This document shows, in pieces, positions 1 to 6,091 of a stretch of 10,535 bases of DNA. The notes under the pieces were generated by a model. That model did not search any database, had not been told where the DNA came from, and saw only the letters and a list, made by a program, of their open reading frames with translations. Source of the stretch: JANPEZ01 sp031423155. Lineage in GTDB: Bacteria; Actinomycetota; UBA4738; HRBIN12. How positions within the stretch are numbered: the stretch's first letter is position 1; the number at the start of each line of letters is the position of its first letter. The DNA is taken from assembly GCA_031423155.1 (NCBI GenBank), contig JANPEZ010000052.1, positions 1-10,535 on the forward strand, given 5' to 3'. Both the position numbers and the translations under genes were made by a program.

Positions 1-1
1 G

Positions 2-49
2 CTGGACCACACCGAGGAGATGCCCGTGAAGAAGCCGAAGTCCCGATGA
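2..49 (+). CDS. C-terminal end of an upstream gene (partial, unidentified)
   Basis: The frame starting at base 2 is open and ends in TGA at 47-49. It encodes a 15-residue lysine/arginine-rich tail ending VKKPKSR. Its stop overlaps the ATG of the next gene as ATGA (46-49), the same junction that separates the next two genes. This suggests it is the preceding member of the same operon. The tail is too short to assign a family; context suggests acyl-CoA metabolism, but that is inference only. Confidence 0.55.
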   Translation: MDHTEEMPVKKPKSR

Positions 50-822
50 GCGGTGTGAGGATCGAGGCCGACGGGCCCGTGGTCGTTGTGACCATCGACA
101 GGCCCAAGGCCAACGCGATCGACTCGGCGACCAGCCGCGAGCTGCATGAAGCGTTCGCGAGTTTCGCGGACGACGATGCGCTCAGGGTGGCCGTCCTGAC
201 GGGGGCGGGCGAACGGTTCTTCTCGGCCGGATGGGATATGAAGGCCGCTGTCGCGGGTGACTCCGAGGATTGGGGCCCCGGCGGATTCGCGGGCCTTACC
301 GAGATGTTCGACCTGGACAAGCCCGTGATCGCCGCCGTCAACGGTCTGGCCGCCGGCGGAGGGTTCGAACTGGCCCTGGCGTGCGACCTGATCGTGGCGG
401 TCGCCGGTGCCGAGATGTTCCTGCCGGAGGTGCGACTCGGTTTCGTTGCCGACGCCGGCGGAGTGCTTCGCCTGCCCAAGCTGTTGCCCAGAGCGATCGC
501 CATGGAGATGCTGCTGACCGGCAGGCGGATGACCGCCGAGGAAGCCGAGCGATGGGGAGTGGTGAACCGGGTCGTCGAGCCGGCCGACCTGATGCGCGTA
601 GCGCGCGAGATTGCAGCCGAGATCGTCGCCGGAGCGCCTCTCGCCACACGCGCAACCAAGGCGATAGTGGATGCGACGCAGGACCTTTCGGTCGCGGGCG
701 GTTACGCGGCCCTGCGTGATGGCAGCCTTCCCCAATACCAGCGGGCCCTGGAGTCCGAAGACGCGCTCGAAGGTCCTCGGGCATTCGCCGAAGGTCGCGA
801 ACCCCGGTGGCTCGGCCGATGA
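46..822 (+). CDS. caiD: Enoyl-CoA hydratase/isomerase, carnitinyl-CoA dehydratase (CaiD)-like
   Basis: A 258-residue protein of the crotonase superfamily. As I remember the E. coli CaiD sequence, this one follows it closely: DRPKANAID at 18-26, FFSAGWD at 58-64, GPGGFAGLTE at 77-86, DKPVIAAVNG at 91-100, and a C-terminal SEDALEGPRAFAE segment. CaiD interconverts crotonobetainyl-CoA and carnitinyl-CoA in the cytoplasm. The two crotonase glutamates appear to be E108 (GGGFELALA) and E128 (LPEVRLG). Length matches the family (about 260). The start is the ATG within ATGA, overlapping the previous stop; there is no strong ribosome binding site, which fits translational coupling. No caiA, caiB, caiC or carnitine transport gene is visible, so the substrate may be another 2-enoyl-CoA. 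Crotonase assignment is near certain; the CaiD specificity is less so. Confidence 0.85.
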   Translation: MSGVRIEADGPVVVVTIDRPKANAIDSATSRELHEAFASFADDDALRVAVLTGAGERFFSAGWDMKAAVAGDSEDWGPGGFAGLTEMFDLDKPVIAAVNGLAAGGGFELALACDLIVAVAGAEMFLPEVRLGFVADAGGVLRLPKLLPRAIAMEMLLTGRRMTAEEAERWGVVNRVVEPADLMRVAREIAAEIVAGAPLATRATKAIVDATQDLSVAGGYAALRDGSLPQYQRALESEDALEGPRAFAEGREPRWLGR

Positions 823-1616
823 GCGGTTCGCTCGCCGCCGGCGCGAACGCGGGCAAGGTCGCGTTGATAACGGGCGGTGGTACCGGCATCGGCCGCGCGA
901 CGGCCATGGCGTTCGCAGCCACCGGCGCGAAGGTCGCGATCTGCGGCCGTCGCCCCGAACCGCTCGAGGCCACCCGCGCGGCGATCGAAGCTACCGGCGG
1001 CGAGTGTCTCGCGATCCCGACCGACATCCGCGAACCCGAGCAGACCGCGCCGATGCTCGACGCTGTCCTCGAGCGATTCGGCCGGATAGACGTCCTCGTT
1101 AACAACGCAGGGGGCCAGTTCATCGCGCCTGCCGAGGAGATCTCGTTGAAAGGGTTCCGCGCGGTGCATCGACTGACGCTGGATGCCGCCTGGGACCTGA
1201 CGCGCGAGGTCGCGACGCGCAGCATGATCCCGCGGCGCGGCGGCCTCGTGGTCTTCATAGGTTTCTCCCCGCGCCGCGGTATCCCCTGGTTCGCGCACGC
1301 ATCGGCCGCGCGGGCTGCGCTCGAGAGCCTGGCCGGTTCGCTCGCCTTGGAGTGGAGTCGTTTCAACATCCGCTCGGTCTGCATCGCGGCGGGCAACATC
1401 GACACCGAGGGTCTGGCCGGCTACGGGGCCGATGTCGTCGAAACCGCCACGCGCGAGGTTCCGCTTGGCCGCCTCGGCCGTCCCGAAGAGATAGGGGAGA
1501 CGATCGCGTTCCTCTCATCCGACGCCGGGGCCTACATCACCGGAACGACGATCGTAGTGGACGGGGGCCTGAACGCCTGGGGCCTTGGCCAACCGCCCCC
1601 GCTTCCGGAGACCTAG
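819..1616 (+). CDS. SDR-family oxidoreductase, dienoyl-CoA reductase/citronellol dehydrogenase-like, atypical active site
   Basis: A 265-residue classical-length short-chain dehydrogenase. The Rossmann dinucleotide motif TGGGTGIG is at 18-25 and NNAGG at 95-99, with R44-R45 after strand 2 suggesting NADP(H). The C-terminal PLGRLGRPEEI...YITGTT..VDGG pattern is typical of the family. The usual Asn-Ser-Tyr-Lys tetrad is not there: the aligned positions read T120, G148, A161 (preceded by H160) and R165 in the segment HASAARAAL. A His-x-x-x-x-Arg/Lys form of this motif is known to me from 2,4-dienoyl-CoA reductase and citronellol-dehydrogenase-like branches, so the protein probably acts on an acyl-CoA. 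The ATG at 819 overlaps the caiD stop (ATGA); a GTG four codons upstream is less likely. The stop TAG shares CTAG with the opposing acetyltransferase gene. Confidence 0.85.
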   Translation: MSGSLAAGANAGKVALITGGGTGIGRATAMAFAATGAKVAICGRRPEPLEATRAAIEATGGECLAIPTDIREPEQTAPMLDAVLERFGRIDVLVNNAGGQFIAPAEEISLKGFRAVHRLTLDAAWDLTREVATRSMIPRRGGLVVFIGFSPRRGIPWFAHASAARAALESLAGSLALEWSRFNIRSVCIAAGNIDTEGLAGYGADVVETATREVPLGRLGRPEEIGETIAFLSSDAGAYITGTTIVVDGGLNAWGLGQPPPLPET

Positions 1617-2155
1617 CTCGGCGCGCGGATCTCGTAGCGGACGCCGTGCCAGAGCTGGCCGTCTTCGAGTTCTTCGAAGCGTTCCATGAGGATCATGCCG
1701 ACCTTCTCGGCGACGCGGATCGATGCGACGTTCTCGGCGCTCGCGTACGCCCTGACCACTTCGGTCTCGAGGGTCTGGAAGGAGTACTCGACCAGGGCGC
1801 CGACCGCCTCACTCGCATATCCGAGACTCTGGAACCGAGGCGAGATGGTGTAACCGACCTTGATCACTCCCGGGTCGTCATCGGCCGGGCTGAGTCCGAC
1901 GTCGCCGACGATCTCGCCGGTCTCGCCCGAAAGGACCGTGAACTGCACCCAGCCGTCCGGCTGTCCGGGCATGCGCGGGACCATCTCCAGAAGGTCGCGG
2001 CGAACCCCCTCCGGGTCGGTGTGGGCCCACCCCTGGTAGCGGTGGACCTCCGGGTCGCTGCGGTAGGCCGAGATGGCCTCGGCGTCCTTGGGCAGCGATC
2101 GCCGCAGCAGCAGCCGCTCCGTCTCGATCGGCGTGAACGAAGGGTCGGCGCGCAT
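1613..2155 (-). CDS. GNAT-family N-acetyltransferase (RimJ/RimL type)
   Basis: A 180-residue acetyltransferase of the Acetyltransf_3 type. The N-terminal TERLLLRR signature is at 12-19, the acetyl-CoA binding motif Q-S-L-G-Y-A at 109-114 within SPRFQSLGYASEAV, and the AENVASIRVAEKVGM helix at 140-154 carries the conserved Asn and Ser. Members acetylate N-termini of proteins or small amines using acetyl-CoA; the substrate here is unknown. The ATG at 2155 was chosen because a TAGCCT hexamer lies on the minus strand at 2164-2169, 8 nt before it, fitting a leaderless transcript. A GTG at 2191 would add 12 residues but has no ribosome binding site. The gene converges on the SDR gene (stops share CTAG) and diverges from gdhA. 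Confidence 0.87.
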   Translation of the reverse strand: MRADPSFTPIETERLLLRRSLPKDAEAISAYRSDPEVHRYQGWAHTDPEGVRRDLLEMVPRMPGQPDGWVQFTVLSGETGEIVGDVGLSPADDDPGVIKVGYTISPRFQSLGYASEAVGALVEYSFQTLETEVVRAYASAENVASIRVAEKVGMILMERFEELEDGQLWHGVRYEIRAPS

Positions 2156-2243
2156 AAAGACAAAGGCTACCGGCCGGACGGCGGTGCTCACGGCCGGGTT
2201 TTCGTAGGCCGAAAGCCCCGGGACCCGGCCACCGCATCTGGCA

Positions 2244-2272
2244 TAGACTGCCGCCCACCACGTCTGGGAGGG
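2244..2272 (+). promoter_or_regulatory. Probable gdhA -10 element and Shine-Dalgarno sequence
   Basis: TAGACT at 2244-2249 fits the actinobacterial -10 pattern TAnnnT; no good -35 is visible 16-18 nt upstream. GGGAGGG at 2266-2272 is a strong ribosome binding site, 7 nt before the ATG at 2280. gdhA therefore probably has a short leader of about 25 nt. The Shine-Dalgarno call is firm and fixes the start; the -10 is a prediction. Confidence 0.5.
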
Positions 2273-2279
2273 TCGAGAG

Positions 2280-3638
2280 ATGAGCGAGTACGTCGACCAG
2301 CTACTTGCAAGCGTCGCCGCGAAGAACCCCCACGAGCCCGAGTTCCTTCAGGCCGTGACGGAGGTGATGGAGTCCGTCGAGCTGGTCCTGGACCGTCACC
2401 CGGAGTACCGCGAGGCGAAGATCATCGAGCGGATCGTCGAGCCCGAGCGCGTCATCATGTTCCGGGTTCCGTGGGTAGACGACAGCGGCGAGGTTCAGGT
2501 CAACCGCGGCTACCGGGTCGAGATGAACAGCGCCATCGGTCCCTACAAGGGCGGCCTTCGCTTCCACCCGGCCGTCTACATCGGAAAGCTGAAGTTCCTC
2601 GCGTTCGAGCAGATCTTGAAGAACGCCCTGACGACTTTGCCGATGGGCGCGGGAAAGGGAGGCGCCGACTTCGACCCCAAGGGCAAGTCCGAGACCGAGG
2701 TCATGCGCTTCTGCCAATCATTCATGACGGAGCTTCAGCGCCACATCGGCCCGAACACCGATGTGCCGGCCGGTGACGTCGGTGTCGGCGGACGCGAGAT
2801 CGGTTACCTCTTCGGCCAGTACAAGCGCATCCGTAACGAGTTCACCGGTGTGCTGACCGGCAAGGGCCTCGGCTGGGGCGGTTCGCTGATAAGACCGGAA
2901 GCCACGGGCTACGGCGCCGTCTACTTCGCACAGGAGATGCTCGCCACGAAGGACGACTCGCTCGAGGGCAAGCGCTGCCTCGTCTCGGGCTCGGGCAACG
3001 TCGCCCAGTACACGGTCGAGAAGCTGAACGATCTGGGCGCCAAGGCGATCACCTTGTCCGACAGCGGCGGATTCATCCACGACCCCGACGGCATCGACGC
3101 TGAGAAGCTCGCGTGGGTCATGGAACTGAAGAACGAGCGGCGCGGCCGGATCCGTGAGTACGCCGACCAGTACCCGACCGCAACGTTCACTCCCGCCGAG
3201 CCCGGCGATCACAACCCGCTCTGGGCGGTTCCGGCCGATTGCGCGTTCCCGAGCGCGATCGAGAACGAGATCAACGAGAAGGACGCCGTCAACATCGCGA
3301 ACGGCGGCGTGAAGATCGTCAGCGAGGGCGCGAACATGCCGACCGTTCCCGATGGCGTCCAAGCGTTCTTCGACATGGGCGTCATGTACGGGCCCGGCAA
3401 GGCCGCGAACGCCGGTGGCGTCGCGGTCAGCGGTCTGGAGATGTCACAGAACGCGATCCGCGACACCTGGGACCGAGAGGTCGTCGACTCCAGGTTGAAA
3501 GAGATCATGCGGCGGATCCACCAGCAATGCCGCGAGACCGCCGAGGACTACGGCAAGCCGGGCAGCTACTTCCACGGCGCGAACATAGCCGGCTTCACCC
3601 GCGTCGCCGACGCCATGCTGGCCCAGGGCGTCATCTGA
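2280..3638 (+). CDS. gdhA: Glutamate dehydrogenase, NADP-specific (hexameric small-subunit type)
   Basis: A 452-residue enzyme, close to the 447 of E. coli GdhA, catalysing reductive amination of 2-oxoglutarate to glutamate (ammonium assimilation). The N-terminal substrate domain holds GPYKGGLRFHP (K90), K114, the catalytic lysine K126 in LPMGAGKGG, and catalytic D166 in VPAGDVGVGGREIG. The coenzyme domain begins near 230 with the Rossmann motif SGSGNVA (236-242); SDSGG (260-264) after the second strand is typical of the NADP-linked branch. SEGANMPT and GKAANAGGVAVSGLEMSQNA close the domain, and the tail VADAMLAQGVI matches the E. coli enzyme as I recall it. One oddity is A124, where the family signature has glycine (GGGK to GAGK). 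The start is fixed by GGGAGGG 7 nt upstream. The next gene begins 16 nt after its stop. Confidence 0.96.
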   Translation: MSEYVDQLLASVAAKNPHEPEFLQAVTEVMESVELVLDRHPEYREAKIIERIVEPERVIMFRVPWVDDSGEVQVNRGYRVEMNSAIGPYKGGLRFHPAVYIGKLKFLAFEQILKNALTTLPMGAGKGGADFDPKGKSETEVMRFCQSFMTELQRHIGPNTDVPAGDVGVGGREIGYLFGQYKRIRNEFTGVLTGKGLGWGGSLIRPEATGYGAVYFAQEMLATKDDSLEGKRCLVSGSGNVAQYTVEKLNDLGAKAITLSDSGGFIHDPDGIDAEKLAWVMELKNERRGRIREYADQYPTATFTPAEPGDHNPLWAVPADCAFPSAIENEINEKDAVNIANGGVKIVSEGANMPTVPDGVQAFFDMGVMYGPGKAANAGGVAVSGLEMSQNAIRDTWDREVVDSRLKEIMRRIHQQCRETAEDYGKPGSYFHGANIAGFTRVADAMLAQGVI

Positions 3639-3653
3639 CGAGGAGGGCTCCTT

Positions 3654-4032
3654 GTGGCTGAGAACATCTCGGTAGGGGGTCAGCAGGTTCTCAAGCGGAA
3701 CCCGCTGGGAGTGCTCGGGCTCTCGGTGATAACGCTCGGGATCTACTTCTTCGTCTGGTATTACAAGATCAGCGACGAGCTTCGGGTGGCTGATCATCGT
3801 TCCGCCTTTCATCGCGATCTACAACACCGCCCAGCACATCCGAGGACTCGAGGAGCGCGCGGGCGTTCAGCAGCAACTCGAGCCGGCGCTCGTGATCGTC
3901 ATCATGCTCGTGTTCTCGCTGGCGAATCCCACTTATATGCAGGAGCACCTGAACCGAGCGTGGGAGAAGGCCGCGGCAGGCGGCGGTGGCGGTTCGGTCC
4001 CTCCGATGCCTCCGATGCCTCCCGCGCCCTGA
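3654..4032 (+). pseudogene. DUF4234-like small membrane protein gene, broken by internal deletion and frameshift
   Basis: A GTG at 3654 with AGGAGGG at 3641-3647 (6 nt spacing) starts a protein reading KRNPLGVLGLS, then a membrane segment with TLGIYFFVWYYKISDELR. This N-terminus is characteristic of DUF4234-type actinobacterial membrane proteins. After about residue 44 (near 3785) the frame turns into arginine-rich nonsense. The +1 frame, open from 3733, instead gives the expected second half: GWLIIVPPFIAIYNTAQ, a hydrophobic LVIVIMLVFSLA segment, YMQEHLNRAWEK, and a Gly-rich/Pro-Met tail ending in TGA at 4030-4032. Relatives as I remember them carry about 20 more residues between ISDELR and GWLIIVPP, so a deletion whose length is not a multiple of three fits better than one miscalled base. 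It probably shared the gdhA transcript. The unshifted frame would run to 4061 (135 residues). Confidence 0.7.
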
Positions 4033-4083
4033 CGACCCCTGCGGGGCCGGTTCGCCCGTGAGGCCGCGCTAGCGTCCGACAGA

Positions 4084-4380
4084 TCAGGAACGCGAGCTCC
4101 GTTTGAGAGAGAGCTCCTCTCCGAGAACGAGGGCGTACCTTTCGACGGTCGAGATGCGGGGGTCGGTGTCGCCTCCCTCCAGCCTGGCTAGCGATGACTG
4201 CGATGTTCCCATCCGAGCTGCAACCTGTGTCTGGCTCAGGCCTAGCTCCAGTCGCCGCGCCGCGAGGTCCCTCAGGAGCGCCCTGGTTCGAACCGCGGCG
4301 TCGACCAGTTCCGGGAACGCCGGGTTAGCTCGCGTGCGCTCCTCGACGACCTCGTCCAGGAAGTCCTTCCTCTTCGCCAT
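4084..4380 (-). CDS. XRE-family HTH antitoxin (HigA-like)
   Basis: A 98-residue protein. Residues 1-35 are a charged N-terminal arm. The helix-turn-helix spans about 37-90, with LSQTQVAARMGTSQSSLARLE as the two central helices and DPRISTVERYALVLG as the following pair, standard for XRE/HigA antitoxins. It lies directly downstream of the HigB-type toxin gene on the same strand, the usual toxin-first higBA order. In such systems the antitoxin binds the toxin and represses the operon. The ATG at 4380 has only a weak purine-rich leader. The 60 bp before it hold an inverted-repeat cluster that could be its operator or its own promoter. The gene is intact although the toxin gene is frameshifted. 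Confidence 0.85.
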   Translation of the reverse strand: MAKRKDFLDEVVEERTRANPAFPELVDAAVRTRALLRDLAARRLELGLSQTQVAARMGTSQSSLARLEGGDTDPRISTVERYALVLGEELSLKRSSRS

Positions 4381-4406
4381 CTCTTCGTCTCTCTCCGATC
4401 GGGCGG

Positions 4407-4441
4407 CGATATCTCATATAAGAGATATCGATAACGATATC
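4407..4441. promoter_or_regulatory. A+T-rich inverted-repeat operator/promoter candidate between toxin and antitoxin
   Basis: CGATATCTC (4407-4415) and GAGATATCG (4422-4430) form a perfect 9-bp inverted repeat around ATATAA. GATATCG (4424-4430) pairs again with CGATATC (4435-4441) around ATAA, giving three half-sites in 35 bp. It is the most A+T-rich spot in a high-GC window, and on the minus strand contains TTATAT-like hexamers suitable as a -10 for the antitoxin gene. Binding by the XRE protein is inference. Confidence 0.55.
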
Positions 4442-4789
4442 ATCGACCGGCCCGGGATCGCCAGTCGCGCAGCCTGCGTTCTGCCAGGCGGATGGTCTCG
4501 GGTGGAGTCTTCTGAGCTTCTTTCCGAAGGCTTGGAGGGCTAGGAGGATCTGACCTCTCGACCCTTCGGGCGCGAAGAGGATCCTGAAGGTGGCTCGATC
4601 GCCGTCGGCTCTCACTTCGTAGATCTCACCGCGGAGGTGTCGGGCTGCGGGCAGGCCCTCCGAAGCTACCTCCTTCATGGCTGCGACCACGGCGGCGGCG
4701 TCCGCGTCGGTCAGCGTGGCGACGAAGTCGCGCACCGGCCGTCGGCCGGACTCGGTCGAGTAATCGCGCCACCTGCGCCGACGATGCAT
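4440..4789 (-). pseudogene. HigB/Gp49-family (RelE-like) toxin gene with a one-base frameshift near the 3' end
   Basis: From the ATG at 4789, residues 1-91 follow the phage Gp49-like HigB fold: WRDYSTESGRRPVRDF, ARHLRGEIYEVR, ATFRILFAP, ILLALQAFGKK. Members are ribosome-dependent mRNA interferases. After FGKK (codon ending at 4517) the frame runs into unrelated sequence and stops only at 4325, inside the antitoxin gene, giving a 154-residue product. Restoring one base at 4515-4517 yields QKTPPETIRLAERRLRDW and a stop at 4440-4442. This is the expected family C-terminal helix and gives a normal total of 116 residues. A deletion in the chromosome or a consensus error near GAAAGAAG would both explain it. 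On the minus strand TACGGT (plus-strand ACCGTA, 4796-4801) lies 6 nt before the ATG, a likely leaderless -10. Confidence 0.8.
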
Positions 4790-4795
4790 CTGCGA

Positions 4796-4801
4796 ACCGT
4801 A
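4796..4801 (-). promoter_or_regulatory. Predicted -10 of the toxin-antitoxin operon (leaderless)
   Basis: TACGGT on the minus strand lies 6 nt before the toxin ATG at 4789, so transcription would begin at or next to the start codon. No ribosome binding site exists at proper distance. No clear -35 is visible. Confidence 0.4.
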
Positions 4802-4819
4802 CCTGGCACCTCCGACACT

Positions 4820-6091
4820 CTAGGCGACGGCGGATTCCGGGCTGGGTGCGTCGGTGACTTCTGATACGTCCGCGACGTTCTCGCGCCGGCGCCAGAGGAG
4901 GACCAGGCCCGTCGCGAGCGCCACCGCGCCGTTGGCCGCGAACGCCCACCTGACGCCGACGTGTTGGCCGAGCCAGCCGGTGATCGGCGCTCCGATCGGA
5001 GTCGAGCCCAGCAGCACGATCGAGTAGAGGGCCATGACCCGGCCGCGCGCCTCCGGCTTGGCTGCGTGCTGCAACATCGAGTTCGCGGTGATGAGCATGA
5101 GCATGAGGCAAAGGCCCATGGGGATCACGAAGAGGTAGGCAAGACCGAGCGTCGGAGGAAGACCCGCGAAGATCAGCGCCAGCCCCGACGCGGAGGCGAA
5201 CAGCGCGAGCCGGCGCATCGTCGGCTCGGCGGCGCGGTTGGCCATGTAGAGCGCGGCCGCAAGCGAGCCGACCCCGGTCATCGCGCTGAGGGCGCCGATG
5301 GTCCCCGCGTCACCCCGGAATGTCTGCACCGCAAGCAATGGCACCAGCACCGACCAGTTGAAGGAGAAGGTGCACAGGATCGCCAGCACGATGAGTGGCC
5401 GGCGCAGTTCGTCGCTGCGCCAAACGTAGCGCAGGCCCGCCATGAGGTGACCCTTCTCGCGCGTGGTGTGCTTCTGCGGATGCATGTCCTGCGGTCGCAT
5501 CATCGCCAGGCCGATGATGACCGCAACGTAGGAGACGGCGTCGAACAGGAAGCACTCCGCGAGGCCGAGCGTGTGGATGATGAGACCGGCCAGGGCAGGG
5601 CCTACGACGCGCGCACCCATGAACATCGCGCTGTTGAGGCTGACCGCGTTGGTTAGGCTGTCCTCGCCGACCATCTCGACGTAGAAGCTCTGACGGGTGG
5701 GGTTGTCGAGAGCCGTGATGAGTCCGCTCGCGACCGAGAGGGCGTAGACCAGTGGCAGTGTGACGACATCGGTGACCACCAGCGCGAAGAGAGCCATCGA
5801 GACCGCGGCCTGTGCGGCCTGCGTCCAGATGAGGATCTTCCTCTTGTCGAAACGATCGGCGATGACGCCTCCGAAGGCCCCGAAGAGCAGGATCGGCAGG
5901 AAGAGCAGGCCAGTGTTCACGCCGAGCGCGACTCCCGAGCCCGTGATCTTCAGGACCAACCAGGCCGTGGCGGTCGCGTTCATCCAGGTCCCGATCAAGG
6001 AGATGATCTGCCCGACGAAGTACAGCCGGAAGCTGCGCGAGGTGTGAAGGGAAGAGAACGTGCGACGGGCCCCGACGGTGAAGCGGCTCAC
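4820..6091 (-). CDS. MFS exporter, MFS_3/EntS-like (drug or siderophore efflux type)
   Basis: A 423-residue major facilitator with about 12 membrane segments. The N-terminus SSLHTSRSFRLYFVGQIISLIGTWM is typical of the MFS_3 branch (enterobactin exporter EntS and multidrug relatives). The cytoplasmic loop 2-3 motif is at 74-85 (GGVIADRFDKRK) and the cluster DNPTRQSFYVEMV follows the fourth segment. Such proteins export drugs or small metabolites across the inner membrane by proton antiport; the substrate cannot be read from sequence. The GTG at 6091 overlaps the marR stop (GTGA), giving coupled translation. A reading 53 residues longer would run inside marR and is low-complexity basic sequence, so it was discarded. 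Regulation by the co-transcribed MarR protein is very likely. Confidence 0.9.
   Translation of the reverse strand: MSRFTVGARRTFSSLHTSRSFRLYFVGQIISLIGTWMNATATAWLVLKITGSGVALGVNTGLLFLPILLFGAFGGVIADRFDKRKILIWTQAAQAAVSMALFALVVTDVVTLPLVYALSVASGLITALDNPTRQSFYVEMVGEDSLTNAVSLNSAMFMGARVVGPALAGLIIHTLGLAECFLFDAVSYVAVIIGLAMMRPQDMHPQKHTTREKGHLMAGLRYVWRSDELRRPLIVLAILCTFSFNWSVLVPLLAVQTFRGDAGTIGALSAMTGVGSLAAALYMANRAAEPTMRRLALFASASGLALIFAGLPPTLGLAYLFVIPMGLCLMLMLITANSMLQHAAKPEARGRVMALYSIVLLGSTPIGAPITGWLGQHVGVRWAFAANGAVALATGLVLLWRRRENVADVSEVTDAPSPESAVA

Noticed and set aside
338..1405. A 355-codon minus-strand frame opposite caiD and the SDR gene
   Set aside because: Low-complexity Arg/Ser/Pro composition, no motif, and fully antisense to two well-supported genes.
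1352..2776. A 474-codon open frame on the plus strand across the acetyltransferase and gdhA
   Set aside because: It is arginine/glycine-rich with no family motif and lies antisense to the acetyltransferase and out of frame with gdhA, both of which are clear genes. Long spurious frames are normal in high-GC DNA.
4036..4046. CCCC-TGC-GGGG hairpin as a terminator between the DUF4234-like gene and the antitoxin gene
   Set aside because: Only a 4-bp stem with no T-run; too weak to call.
4285..4294. GGTTCGAACC resembling a tRNA T-loop
   Set aside because: It lies in the antitoxin coding region, and no acceptor, D or anticodon arm can be drawn around it. The similar GGGTTCGAAC at 360-370 is within caiD.
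4515..4525. Programmed -1 frameshifting in the toxin gene
   Set aside because: The sequence at the shift (GGAAAGAAG in the gene direction) is not a proper X-XXY-YYZ slippery heptamer, and no stimulatory structure was evident; mutation or sequencing error is simpler.
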